From the NCBI RefSeq assembly GCF_009909235.1, contig NZ_JAAAPO010000002.1, positions 558,001 through 622,000 of the forward strand: a DNA stretch of 64,000 bases. The letters are read 5' to 3'. The notes under the pieces are model-generated. The model saw only the letters and a program-made list of their open reading frames with translations. It was not told the origin of the DNA and did no database searches. Below are positions 8,480-17,058 of this stretch, one piece after another (positions within the stretch are counted from its first letter, which is position 1; every line of letters starts with the position of its first letter). The stretch is from Novosphingobium ovatum (GTDB taxonomy: Bacteria > Pseudomonadota > Alphaproteobacteria > Sphingomonadales > Sphingomonadaceae). Made by a program: the position numbers and the translations under genes.

Positions 8480-10296
8480 GCGGCCAACTCCGCCAGCATC
8501 GCCTGAATGCGCGCGGTCACGCCCGCCAGCTCGGCGTCGATCTCGGCCAGCGGACGGGGCGGCTCAAAGACATAGAAATGGCGGTTGAAGGGGATCTCAT
8601 AGCCGACCTTGGTCTTGGTCTCGTCGATCCAGCTATCTGGGGCATGGGGCTTCACCTCGCGCGCGAAATAGGCCTCGACATCCTCGGACAAAGGCACGTT
8701 CTCAGTATCGCGCAGGGCGCTGTCGGGCTGCATCTTGCCCTTGGCCTTGCCCTTCTGGCCCAGCACCACCTTGCCCGCCTCGTCGCGCAAGGGGCGCTCA
8801 ACAGTGATGGTGCGATAGCCAAAGGCTTGCGTAGGGAAGATGCGCGAGAGGGGCGCGAGTTTGAGTTTGCCACCCTCTGGTGCCTCGGGCGCGGCCTCGC
8901 CCGCGATGATGATCCGGCGCGAGACTTCCTTGCCGCCGGCGTCGATCAGTGTGGCCAATTGCGCCTCGACAAAGCCGCCGAACAGGCGCGTCACGTCGTC
9001 AATATGCGCTTCGCCCATCTCCTTGCGCTTGGAGCCGAGCGATTTGCGCATCTTTTGCCAAAAACTGCTGGCGTCGATCAGTTGCACCTTGCCGGTGCGG
9101 GCCTGCGGCTTCTTGTTCGACAGGATCCAGACATAGGTGGCGATGCCGGTGTTGTAGAACATGTCGGTGGGCAGCGCGATGATCGCCTCGACCAGATCGT
9201 TTTCCAGCACATAGCGGCGGATCTCGCTCTCGCCGCTGCCCGCGCCGCCGGTGAAGAGGGGCGAGCCGTTGAGGACGATGCCAAAGCGGCAGCCACCCTC
9301 GGCGTGGGGGCGCATTTTGGAGAGCAGGTGCATAAGGAACAGCAGAGAGCCATCCGACACGCGCGGCAGGCCGGGGCCAAAGCGGCCAGCGTGGCCTTGG
9401 CGCTGGTGCTCGTCCTGCACCTCTTTCTGAACCTTCTTCCATTCCACGCCAAAGGGCGGGTTGGAGAGCATGTAGTCAAAGCGGGCGGCGGGGTGGCCAT
9501 CGTCGGACAGGGTGTTGCCCTGCACGATCTTGGTGATGTCCTGCCCCTTGATAAGCATGTCGGCCTTGCAGATGGCATAGGACTCGGGGTTGAGTTCCTG
9601 GCCCCACATGGTGAGCTGGGCGGTGGGGTTGTGTTCGCGCAGGTATTCCTCGGCGATGGAGAGCATGCCGCCGGTGCCCGCCGTGGGGTCGTAAATGGAG
9701 CGCACGACGCTGGGCTTGGTCAGCACTTCATCGTCCTCGACGAAGAGCAGGTTGACCATGAGGCGGATCACCTCGCGCGGGGTGAAGTGTTCACCGGCCG
9801 TCTCGTTGCTGATTTCGGCAAACTTGCGGATCAGTTCCTCGAAGGCGAGGCCCATCTGGGCGTTGTCGACGCGGGCGGGGTGGAGGTCGATGCCCGCAAA
9901 GCGCTCGGTGACCTGGTAGAGCAGGCCGTTCTTGGCCAGCCGGTCGATCTGGGCGGCGAATTCGAACTGCTCGAAGATGTCGCGCACCTCGGGCGAGAAG
10001 CCCTGGATGTAGGACAGGAGGTTTGTGCCGATATTGTCCTGATCGCCGATCAGCTTGGCAAGGTCGAGCGGGCTGCGGTTGAAGAACTGCATGCCAGCCG
10101 CGCGGATCAGGAAGGGATCAGGGCGGCCAGCCTCGGCCTCCTTCAGCACGGCATCCTTGGTGGGTGCCAGGACGCAGTCGAGGCGGCGCAGCACGGTGAA
10201 GGGCAGGATGACGCGGCCGTATTCGGACTGCTTATAATCGCCGCGCAGGAGGTCCGCCACGGACCAGATGAAATTGGAAAGCGATTGGTGGTTCAA
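8476..10296 (-). CDS. hsdM: Type I restriction-modification DNA methyltransferase subunit M
   Basis: 606 aa N6-adenine methyltransferase, first gene of the operon. The N-terminal helical domain ([19 protein letters not shown]) is typical of HsdM. SAM-binding motif I (DPTAGTGG) lies at 203-210 and the catalytic NPPF at 279-282. The C-terminal part contains the usual dimer/HsdS-contact helices. The start is TTG at 10294-10296, supported by a strong CGGAGG eight bases upstream. This start overlaps the TGA of a small upstream frame. It methylates host DNA and, with HsdS and HsdR, forms the restriction complex. Confidence 0.95.
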   Translation of the reverse strand: MNHQSLSNFIWSVADLLRGDYKQSEYGRVILPFTVLRRLDCVLAPTKDAVLKEAEAGRPDPFLIRAAGMQFFNRSPLDLAKLIGDQDNIGTNLLSYIQGFSPEVRDIFEQFEFAAQIDRLAKNGLLYQVTERFAGIDLHPARVDNAQMGLAFEELIRKFAEISNETAGEHFTPREVIRLMVNLLFVEDDEVLTKPSVVRSIYDPTAGTGGMLSIAEEYLREHNPTAQLTMWGQELNPESYAICKADMLIKGQDITKIVQGNTLSDDGHPAARFDYMLSNPPFGVEWKKVQKEVQDEHQRQGHAGRFGPGLPRVSDGSLLFLMHLLSKMRPHAEGGCRFGIVLNGSPLFTGGAGSGESEIRRYVLENDLVEAIIALPTDMFYNTGIATYVWILSNKKPQARTGKVQLIDASSFWQKMRKSLGSKRKEMGEAHIDDVTRLFGGFVEAQLATLIDAGGKEVSRRIIIAGEAAPEAPEGGKLKLAPLSRIFPTQAFGYRTITVERPLRDEAGKVVLGQKGKAKGKMQPDSALRDTENVPLSEDVEAYFAREVKPHAPDSWIDETKTKVGYEIPFNRHFYVFEPPRPLAEIDAELAGVTARIQAMLAELAA

Positions 10297-10436
10297 GGGT
10301 ATAGCCTCCGTTGGGGGAGGTAGTGCCCGATGACGCGGCGAAGTTCAACGCTGTTCGCCAGTAGCCATACATGACCAGCCAGTGGATCGACCAGACATCC
10401 TGACCTCAGATACTCGATGTAGTTCTTGCCTTGCAC
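10293..10436 (-). CDS. Possible 47-aa leader ORF ending on the hsdM start
   Basis: A frame starting at GTG 10436 encodes about 47 residues (begins [10 protein letters not shown], ends PQRRLYP). Its TGA overlaps the TTG start of hsdM in the sequence TTGA. The frame is also open further upstream to about 10507, so it could instead be the remnant of a longer gene. The same stop/TTG overlap occurs at the DUF4268-hsdR junction, which is the main reason to list it. No family is recognised. Confidence 0.3.
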   Translation of the reverse strand: MQGKNYIEYLRSGCLVDPLAGHVWLLANSVELRRVIGHYLPQRRLYP

Positions 10437-10891
10437 GTGGTGGGGCGATTCGTTATGCCGCGCATGTGGTGGGAAGCTTGGTGGGTAGATGCTCTTCCAA
10501 GCTCAAAAGCCCAGGAAATCTGCGCTTTTCAGGCGGACACCCTGTCCGCCAATTGCCCAACATCTTTGGCGGCTTGGGTATCCCGGATGGTTTTGGCTGG
10601 GGTATTTAGTGCTGGAGCCGCTATGTCGCGCGAATTGCTGAAATATTTCTGCGACGAATATGGACAATAAACCATCGCGTTCCTAAACCCTCCCTTACGG
10701 GGCGAAGGTTTGACATGGGCGGGAGCGGTTTTGCGGCGTTATTGTCGCGACTGTTCAAATTACGCCCATGCTGAGGGCATTTTTCATCGCAACGTCTACA
10801 CACTCGTCCCTTTGTTGGGACGGGACGGCTATCGCCTCAAGGCGTTGGCGGGTCCGCGTCTGGGGCGGCCCGCGCAACGGCTTTTGCGCGG
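10437..10891. other. Noncoding stretch between the R-M operon and the chromosome
   Basis: I see no convincing gene. The stretch holds an 8-bp hairpin (10532-10550) and a single CTTACGG (10694-10700) like those of the left repeat cluster. Short frames on both strands show no recognisable domain. It is the probable right boundary of the accessory region, but I found no direct repeat shared with the left flank. Confidence 0.4.
10532..10550. repeat. Hairpin GGCGGACA-CCC-TGTCCGCC
   Basis: A perfect 8-bp inverted repeat with a 3-base loop. It is not followed by a T-run on either strand. It may be an operator or the remains of a mobile-element end. Confidence 0.45.
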
Positions 10892-10915
10892 GTGAATGGG
10901 ATTTGGGGACGCGAC

Positions 10916-13495
10916 ATGATCGGCAAATATTCAGGCGCCAGCCTGGGAGCATTGGGTTTGATCCTGGCCTTGTCGGGCTGTGGTGGGGGCGACAGTGGCG
11001 GCACAGGTTCGACGCCAGCGCCCACCCCCTCGCCCACCCCCACCCCCACCGCCGGGGCCAACGCCAGCCTGATCGGCACGCTGGCGACCGAGGCGTTCCG
11101 CAACACCGCCACCGCCGCCACCTTCAGCGTGCCCCGCAACGGCAATTATGCCACCACCGGCGCGGGCGCGGCAACGCTCAGCATCATCTACAACGCGACC
11201 AGCGGCACCTATACGCTCAACGATGGCACCCGCAGCGTGGCCTTTGGCACGGCCAACATCGACCGCACGCAAACAACCGCCTCATCCACGACCTATGCGG
11301 TGACCAGCGGCAGCACCACGGACACGGTCATTCTGGTCAACAACGGCACCACCTCGCCGCTGACGCGCTATGTCGGCGCGGGGATCTGGCTGCACGAGGT
11401 TGATGGCGCGACGACGCTTGACGCGCGTTCGACCGGGTTTGCCTATGGCGTGCAGACCCCCAACAGCGCGGTGCCGCGCGCGGGGACGGCGATGTATGAC
11501 GTGCGCCTGCTGGGTGTGGTCTTTGCCTCGCAGGACATCAACGTGCTGGGCGGATCGGGCAAGCTGGACATCGATTTCGCGCATGGCACGCTGGTCACTA
11601 CGGGCAGTTACGACCAGCAAAGCACGCTGACAGGGATTGTCGTCAGCAATCAGCCGTGGAACGCGGTGGCGCGGCTGTCGGCATCGTCCAACAGTTTTAC
11701 CGGGCAGATCGCGCTGACCAACCTGTTCAACGCGACGTGGCAGGGCAATCTGTATGGCCCTTCGGCCGAAGAGATCGGCGCCACCTGGTCCTCCTATTCC
11801 AGCACCTATGGCACAGCGGCCAGCGGGGTGTTCTGGGGGTCGCGCAACAGCACGCCGATCAATACCTCTATCGCGTTCGGGTCGCTGACCAGCGATACCT
11901 TCTTTGCCCCCATGAATGCCTCATTCACTGCCACCCCCTCACCCACGCCGTCCGATCAGCCGGCGCGCGGCACGCTCTCGAACATCACCGCCGGGCCAGA
12001 GATTTATGCCATCTTTGTCGGAACGGGCGGATTGCCGCCGCAATATCTGCGGTCTGATGGCAGCTTTACCTATGGCCCCGACAACAGCCTCTACAGCAAT
12101 TACGCGCTGGGCTATGACTACGTCCGGCCTGAACAGTTGAGCTATACCCGCGCGGGCACGATCTGGGACCGGATGAATACGCCCACCAGTGTCAATGCTT
12201 ATGCCTATGGGTTTGAAACCGCCGCCAGCGCCGTGCCGCGCACCGGCAACGCGCTGTTCAACATCGGCCTGCTGGGCGCGGTGGCACAGCCGGGTGGGAC
12301 GCTGCACACGATCAATGGCACCGGCCAATTGGCGGTGGATCTGGCGGCGGGCACGCTGAGCACCTCGGGCAATTACACGCTCAGCCTGCCGACCACCAAT
12401 GCCGGATTGTGCTGCTCTGTGCCCGACAACAACGGCGGCTGGACCGGCAGCGGCACCCTGTCGTCTTCGGCCAATGCGCTGACGGGCACGGTTCAGTTTG
12501 ACGGCGCGCTGACCTATTCGGCCGGGCTGACGGGCAAGTTCTTCGGCCCCGCCGCGCAGGAAGTGGGCGGCGTGATCAACGCGACGCCTTCGGACGGGGC
12601 GCGGCTGGTGGCGGCCTTTGCCGGGACGCCGACAACCACCGTGACGCCGCGCGCGCCGGCGCTGACCCCATTGGCCAGCCTGACCGGATTGAACATGCTG
12701 ACCGGCGCGACCGCTTTTGCAGTCACCAGCCCCAGCGCGTTCCTGAACACCGATGCCAACATCAATGTGATCTACAACGCCGACACCGGCAGCTATCACA
12801 TGGTATCGGTGACCACCGGGATCAATCTGGGGGCCTTGCCGCTGGATATCAGCTTTTCCAGCGCCGACCGCTTGGCCGGGCAAAGCGACAGCACCTACAG
12901 CCTCTATCACACCGCCAGCGGCGACGTGCGGGTGCTGAACAGCGGGGCGGCCAATCCGCTGGTCGCGCTGACCTACAGCAGCTTTGCCGCGGTGAACGGT
13001 ACGGGCACCTACCTTGGCATGTCGCAGGACATCAATTGGTACGTTCCCTTTGGCGAGGCAACGCCCCTGTCACAGATCCCCAGGAGCGGTACGGCCAACT
13101 ATACCGGCGTGGTGGTGGGACAGGGTACGACATCATACGGCGCCGCCACGGCCGATCTGTCGGGCACCAGCACGCTGGGGATCGACTTTGGCACCAACAC
13201 CGCCAATCTGGCGCTGAACCTGTCGGCGGTTGATCGCGCCACCGGCGTGACGCGGACGATCGGCAATATCAGCATGAGCGGAACGATGAACAGCAGTTGC
13301 GGCCAGACCTGCACCACGCTGCCCGGTTTTTCGGCCATTGGGGCAGGCGCCAATTATACGGCCAATGCGCAAGGCATGTTGTTCGGCCCCAACGCGGCCG
13401 AGTTCGGGGCAGCCTTTACGGTGCACACGGTCAACCCTTCGCCAAGCGAAGTGAACTATTTCGCCGGCGTGACCATGGGCAAGAAAACGCCCTGA
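10916..13495 (+). CDS. Surface lipoprotein with three tandem transferrin-binding-protein-like units
   Basis: About 859 aa from ATG 10916, chosen because GGGGA precedes it and the signal peptide begins there (MIGKYSG, lipobox LSGC); a GTG at 10892 would add eight residues. A Thr/Pro-rich linker (TPAPTPSPTPTP) follows the lipid cysteine. The rest is built of three similar ~250-residue units. Each has a PRxGxAxY strand, then GxGxLxxDFxxGT, and ends in a (Y/F)GPxAxEfG turn: YGPSAEEIGA, FGPAAQEVGG and FGPNAAEFGA. This is the signature of TbpB-like beta-barrel lobes, which in outer-membrane lipoproteins bind host or nutrient proteins and may be exported by Slam translocons. No Slam gene or TonB receptor is nearby, and the ligand is unknown. 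Confidence 0.7.
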   Translation: MIGKYSGASLGALGLILALSGCGGGDSGGTGSTPAPTPSPTPTPTAGANASLIGTLATEAFRNTATAATFSVPRNGNYATTGAGAATLSIIYNATSGTYTLNDGTRSVAFGTANIDRTQTTASSTTYAVTSGSTTDTVILVNNGTTSPLTRYVGAGIWLHEVDGATTLDARSTGFAYGVQTPNSAVPRAGTAMYDVRLLGVVFASQDINVLGGSGKLDIDFAHGTLVTTGSYDQQSTLTGIVVSNQPWNAVARLSASSNSFTGQIALTNLFNATWQGNLYGPSAEEIGATWSSYSSTYGTAASGVFWGSRNSTPINTSIAFGSLTSDTFFAPMNASFTATPSPTPSDQPARGTLSNITAGPEIYAIFVGTGGLPPQYLRSDGSFTYGPDNSLYSNYALGYDYVRPEQLSYTRAGTIWDRMNTPTSVNAYAYGFETAASAVPRTGNALFNIGLLGAVAQPGGTLHTINGTGQLAVDLAAGTLSTSGNYTLSLPTTNAGLCCSVPDNNGGWTGSGTLSSSANALTGTVQFDGALTYSAGLTGKFFGPAAQEVGGVINATPSDGARLVAAFAGTPTTTVTPRAPALTPLASLTGLNMLTGATAFAVTSPSAFLNTDANINVIYNADTGSYHMVSVTTGINLGALPLDISFSSADRLAGQSDSTYSLYHTASGDVRVLNSGAANPLVALTYSSFAAVNGTGTYLGMSQDINWYVPFGEATPLSQIPRSGTANYTGVVVGQGTTSYGAATADLSGTSTLGIDFGTNTANLALNLSAVDRATGVTRTIGNISMSGTMNSSCGQTCTTLPGFSAIGAGANYTANAQGMLFGPNAAEFGAAFTVHTVNPSPSEVNYFAGVTMGKKTP

Positions 13496-13633
13496 TCGCG
13501 TTTGGGGCTTGGCGGCTTTGCTTTTTGCGCGGGGATCGGGCATGGCCGCCCGGTTCCCGCCCGCAACCGGCGGCGCGCCCCGCGCGCAACCAAAGGCGGG
13601 AGGCATGGGTATGTTTCGCCGGGGTCTGGGCCG

Positions 13634-14173
13634 ATGACGTTGATCTTGTTTAACAAACCCTATGGCGTCTTGTGCCAGTTCACCGACGAGCGGCAGGGCG
13701 AACCACGCCCGACGCTGGCCGATTATATCGATACGCCGGGGGTCTATGCCGCCGGGCGGCTGGATCTGGACAGCGAGGGGCTGTTGCTGCTGACCGACGA
13801 TGGCCGGTTACAGGCGCGCATCGCCCATCCCAAGTTCAAGGCGCCCAAGACCTATCTGGTGCAGGTGGAGGGTGAGCCGGATGCGGCCGCGCTGGAGGCT
13901 TTGCGGCGCGGGGTGCGGCTGAAGGACGGCCTGACCCTGCCCGCCCGCGCCGAACGGATCGATCCCCCCGCCCTGTGGCCGCGCGACCCACCGGTACGTT
14001 TCCGCAAAAGCGTGCCTGATTGCTGGATCAGCCTGACCATCACCGAAGGCCGCAATCGTCAGGTGCGGCGCATGACCGCCGCCGTGGGGCATCCCACGCT
14101 GCGGCTGGTGCGCTGGCGGATTGGGGACTGGACGCTGGATGGTGTGGCGCCGGGGCAAAGCCGTCAAGTGTGA
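13634..14173 (+). CDS. rluE: 23S rRNA pseudouridine synthase, RluE-like
   Basis: 179 aa. Converts a specific uridine of rRNA to pseudouridine; in E. coli RluE acts at U2457 of 23S rRNA. The frame starts with [11 protein letters not shown], the standard beginning of the RsuA/RluB/E/F family. The catalytic motif [10 protein letters not shown] is at 41-50 with D44 as the nucleophile. KTYLVQVEG and GRNRQVRRM, which shape the RNA site, are also present. There is no S4 domain, and the short length fits RluE rather than RsuA or RluB. The frame is open upstream to 13502, but ATG 13634 matches the family start. Confidence 0.88.
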   Translation: MTLILFNKPYGVLCQFTDERQGEPRPTLADYIDTPGVYAAGRLDLDSEGLLLLTDDGRLQARIAHPKFKAPKTYLVQVEGEPDAAALEALRRGVRLKDGLTLPARAERIDPPALWPRDPPVRFRKSVPDCWISLTITEGRNRQVRRMTAAVGHPTLRLVRWRIGDWTLDGVAPGQSRQV

Positions 14174-14269
14174 ACGCCAAATATCGGCGATCACTGCATT
14201 TTTCTGCCCGTTTCCTAACAGAGTGTTAACCGCGATCGTTTAACCGGGCATTGGGGCAGGAGCCACCTG

Positions 14270-14599
14270 ATGACCGACATTCCTGATTTTTCGCGCTTTC
14301 AGACCGAACGGCCCGCACTGGCGCATCTGCCCGGTGCGGCGGCGCTGTCCTTGCCGGTCGAGGTACGACAAAGCAGCCATGCGTGGCGGCGGGTGCAATT
14401 GCGCCAACTGGCGCCCGGCGGGTTTTGCATTGACGGCCCGGTGCCGCTGGATGTGACGCAATTGCTGCGCATCCGCCTACCCGGATTACAGGTTCTCTCA
14501 GCCCGGATTGTCGATGCCAGTCTGGCCAGCGTGCTGTGCCATTTTGTCGATCCGCTGCATCCTGCGGTGTTTGACCATCTGGTGCAAACGCTGCGCTGA
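14270..14599 (+). CDS. PilZ-like domain protein, degenerate
   Basis: 109 aa. The beta-barrel pattern (LSLPVEVRQSSHAWRRVQL, then GGFCIDGPVPL, then LRIRLPGLQVLSARIVDA) follows a PilZ domain. The RxxxR switch is absent and the D/NxSxxG motif is reduced to LAPGGF, so c-di-GMP binding is doubtful. There is no membrane segment. It stands alone between an rRNA-modifying enzyme and a convergent membrane protein gene. The family assignment is moderate; a second PilZ protein with intact motifs lies at 52824. Confidence 0.6.
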   Translation: MTDIPDFSRFQTERPALAHLPGAAALSLPVEVRQSSHAWRRVQLRQLAPGGFCIDGPVPLDVTQLLRIRLPGLQVLSARIVDASLASVLCHFVDPLHPAVFDHLVQTLR

Positions 14600-14606
14600 C
14601 GCGGCC

Positions 14607-15020
14607 TCAGACCGCCGCCAAACCCTTGCGGCCAAAACCTGCGGGCGTCACCGGCGTGGGTTGCAACCGGCGCTTGCGGTGGTGTTCGGCGTTGCGGGCG
14701 GCAATGTGGCGGGCAATGATCGCGTCCGGATCAAAGGCCTCATGTGCCAGCGGGTCTTCGGCGCCATACAGGCGGCGCGTCGCCTTGCGCACGCTCTGCG
14801 TGGCCATGCCGCGCACCAGTGAGACCAGCGCCACAAAACCGGCCAGCACCACAAGCGCGACGATCACCACCGCGGCCACCCTGCCGCCAGTGCCGAACAT
14901 CGCCAGAAACGCGGCCCATTGCCCCTGAAACAGCGTGGAGGTCCAGCCCCACAGCGCGGCGACGGCCACGACCAGCGTGTTGCGCAGCACCGATCCGATC
15001 AGGTCAAAGATATCGAGCAT
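14607..15020 (-). CDS. Small two-helix membrane protein, unknown function
   Basis: 137 aa. Two hydrophobic stretches (about residues 13-40 and 46-70, the latter VAAVVIVALVVLAGFVALVS) are separated by a glycine-rich turn. A basic cytoplasmic tail follows (TRRLYGAEDP, then HHRKRRLQPTP). I recognise no named domain. It is convergent with the PilZ-like gene, whose stop is 7 bases away. Confidence 0.6.
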   Translation of the reverse strand: MLDIFDLIGSVLRNTLVVAVAALWGWTSTLFQGQWAAFLAMFGTGGRVAAVVIVALVVLAGFVALVSLVRGMATQSVRKATRRLYGAEDPLAHEAFDPDAIIARHIAARNAEHHRKRRLQPTPVTPAGFGRKGLAAV

Positions 15021-15150
15021 CGCGCCTTACTCCCGCGCATCACCATGTGTGTGTCTACGCGTAATACCCTATGCCAGGTGTGGTTAAGGGCGGGTAAAGT
15101 GGTTAATGCGGGTAAGCCTGATCGTCCGACCATCCGCCAGAAATGACAAA

Positions 15151-15187
15151 CGCCCCGCCCGCCCATGCAAATCGGGCTGGCGGGGCG
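15151..15187 (-). terminator. Terminator after the pdhC-thioesterase-lpd cluster
   Basis: CGCCCCGCC (15151-15159) pairs perfectly with GGCGGGGCG (15179-15187) across a 19-base loop. It lies 60 bases past the lpd stop on the minus strand and is followed there by a short A/T-containing stretch (TTTGTCATTT). It is the only strong hairpin in the gap 15021-15247. Confidence 0.65.
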
Positions 15188-15247
15188 CTGGTTGTCATGC
15201 CGGGTGGGGGCAAGCCCCCTGCCCGGCCTCTATGCGCGTATCAACGA

Positions 15248-16663
15248 TCAGATATGGATCGCGCGGCCATAGGCCGACAGCACGCTTTCATGCATCGATT
15301 CGCTGATCGTGGGGTGCGGGAACACCGTCTGCATCAACTCGGCCTCGGTGGTTTCCAGCTGCTTGCCCACGACAAAGCCCTGGATCATCTCGGTCACTTC
15401 GGCGCCGATCATGTGCGCGCCCAGCAATTCGCCGGTCTTGGCGTCGAACACCGTCTTGATAAAGCCTTCCGGCTCACCCAGCGCGATCGCCTTGCCATTG
15501 CCGATGAAGGGGAACTGGCCGACCTTGACGTCATGGCCGGCTTCCTTGGCCTTGGCCTCGGTCAGCCCCACGCTGGCGATCTGCGGGTGGCAATAGGTGC
15601 AGCCCGGGATGTTGTTGCGGTCCAGACCATGCGGGTGCACGTCCTTGTTGCCCAACTCCTGCGCGATAGCTTCGGCGGCGGTCACGCCTTCATGGCTGGC
15701 CTTGTGCGCCAGCCACGGGCCGGGCGTCACGTCACCAATGGCCCACACGCCCTTGACGTTGGTGCGGCCATAGGGGTCGATGGCGATGATGCCACGCTCG
15801 GCCTTGATGCCCAGCTCTTCCAGACCGATATTCTCGGTGTTGGGGGCCACGCCCACCGCGACGATCACATGGCTGAAATCTTCCTCGGTGACCTTGCCGT
15901 CCTTGGCCTTGATCTTGGCCTTGATGCCGGTGGCGCTGGTGGTGATGCCATCAACGCCCGTGCCGGTCAGGATCTTCATCCCCTGCTTGACCAGCGCCTT
16001 TTCCAGAAACGCCGAGACGTCCTTGTCCTCGACCGGAACGATGCGGTCCATCATCTCGACGACGGTGACGCTGGCGCCCATGTCGTTGTAGAAGCTGGCG
16101 AATTCGATGCCGATCGCGCCCGAACCGATGACCAGCAGCTTGCTCGGCATCTCCTTGGGCGTCATCGCGTGGCGATAGGTCCACACGCGCTCACCGTCCG
16201 CCTTGGCAAAGGGCAGGTCGCGGGCGCGGGCGCCCGTGGCGATGATGATGTTCTTGGCCGACAGGGTTTCCACCTTGCCGTCGGCGGCGGTCACCTGCAA
16301 CTGGCCGGGCTTGAGCAGCTTGCCCACGCCCATGTGCACGGTGATCTTGTTCTTCTTCATCAGGTGGGTGACGCCCTGATTGAGCTGCTTGGCCACCCCG
16401 CGCGAACGCGCCACCACGGCCGACAGATCGGCGCGGATGTTGTCGGCCGCCAGACCATAAGCCTTGGCGTGCTGCATCTGGTGGAACACCTCGGCGCTGC
16501 GCAGCAGGGCCTTGGTCGGGATACAGCCCCAATTGAGGCAGATGCCGCCCAGATTTTCACGCTCGACGATCGCGGTCTTCAGACCCAGCTGGGCCGAGCG
16601 GATCGCCGCCACATAGCCACCCGGGCCCGACCCCAGAACGATCACATCATACTGTTCAGCCAC
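15248..16663 (-). CDS. lpdA: Dihydrolipoyl dehydrogenase (E3)
   Basis: 471 aa flavoenzyme that reoxidises the dihydrolipoyl groups of 2-oxoacid dehydrogenase complexes, passing electrons to NAD+. Visible features are an N-terminal FAD fold (VLGSGPGGYVAA), the redox disulfide C42/C47 in GGICLNWGCIP, and a second Rossmann fold (VIGSGAIGIEFASF). The C-terminal His-Glu pair lies in HPTISESMHE. Length and motifs are complete. It is the last gene after pdhC and a thioesterase, five bases from the latter, so it most likely serves pyruvate dehydrogenase. Confidence 0.96.
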   Translation of the reverse strand: MAEQYDVIVLGSGPGGYVAAIRSAQLGLKTAIVERENLGGICLNWGCIPTKALLRSAEVFHQMQHAKAYGLAADNIRADLSAVVARSRGVAKQLNQGVTHLMKKNKITVHMGVGKLLKPGQLQVTAADGKVETLSAKNIIIATGARARDLPFAKADGERVWTYRHAMTPKEMPSKLLVIGSGAIGIEFASFYNDMGASVTVVEMMDRIVPVEDKDVSAFLEKALVKQGMKILTGTGVDGITTSATGIKAKIKAKDGKVTEEDFSHVIVAVGVAPNTENIGLEELGIKAERGIIAIDPYGRTNVKGVWAIGDVTPGPWLAHKASHEGVTAAEAIAQELGNKDVHPHGLDRNNIPGCTYCHPQIASVGLTEAKAKEAGHDVKVGQFPFIGNGKAIALGEPEGFIKTVFDAKTGELLGAHMIGAEVTEMIQGFVVGKQLETTEAELMQTVFPHPTISESMHESVLSAYGRAIHI

Positions 16664-16668
16664 AAGAC

Positions 16669-17058
16669 TTACTCCTGCACAACCGGTCGCGACCGGCCGT
16701 TGTCATCCACCGCGACAAAGGTGAAAACCGCTTCGGTCACCTTCATCGCTTCCTGTTCGAAACGCGGGCGTCGCCATGCCTCGATGGCGATGGTCATCGA
16801 GGAACGCCCGACCTTGCGCAACTCTCCATAAACAGAGACTTCATCCCCCACCTTGACCGGCTTGAGGAACTGTACCCCGTCCATGGCGATGGTCACCGCG
16901 CGGCCGCGCGAATGGCGCGCGGCAATCAGCCCCGCGCCATTGTCCATCAGACACAACAGCCACCCGCCGAAAATGTCGCCATAGACATTGGCGTCAGCAG
17001 GCATCGCCGTAACGCGAATGATCGGCTCCACCGCCGGGCTCAGCTTGAGCGGCTCCAT
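16669..17058 (-). CDS. Acyl-CoA thioesterase, hotdog fold (YciA-like)
   Basis: 129 aa. The MPADANVYGDIFGGWLL signature with a following D-N pair (LMDNGAG) is that of the BACH/YciA-type single-hotdog thioesterases. These hydrolyse acyl-CoA to free acid and CoA in the cytosol. A VDGVQFLKPV-like strand (MDGVQFLKPV) and VGRSSMTIAIEAW complete the fold. The ATG shares one base with the pdhC stop, and lpd follows after 5 bases, so it is co-transcribed with pyruvate dehydrogenase genes. It might act as an overflow valve for acetyl- or acyl-CoA; substrate preference is not visible. Confidence 0.88.
   Translation of the reverse strand: MEPLKLSPAVEPIIRVTAMPADANVYGDIFGGWLLCLMDNGAGLIAARHSRGRAVTIAMDGVQFLKPVKVGDEVSVYGELRKVGRSSMTIAIEAWRRPRFEQEAMKVTEAVFTFVAVDDNGRSRPVVQE

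Noticed and set aside
8578..10323. 581-aa frame opposite hsdM
   Set aside because: Low-complexity, Ala/Gly/Leu/His-rich translation antisense to a complete methyltransferase; no start signal.
10382..10670. Two short plus-strand frames (75 and 79 aa) before the lipoprotein gene
   Set aside because: They overlap each other in different frames, lack ribosome-binding sites and show no domain.
922..10891. Direct repeats marking attachment sites of the accessory block
   Set aside because: I compared the two flanks by eye and found no shared direct repeat or tRNA gene; the left end of the element is outside the window.
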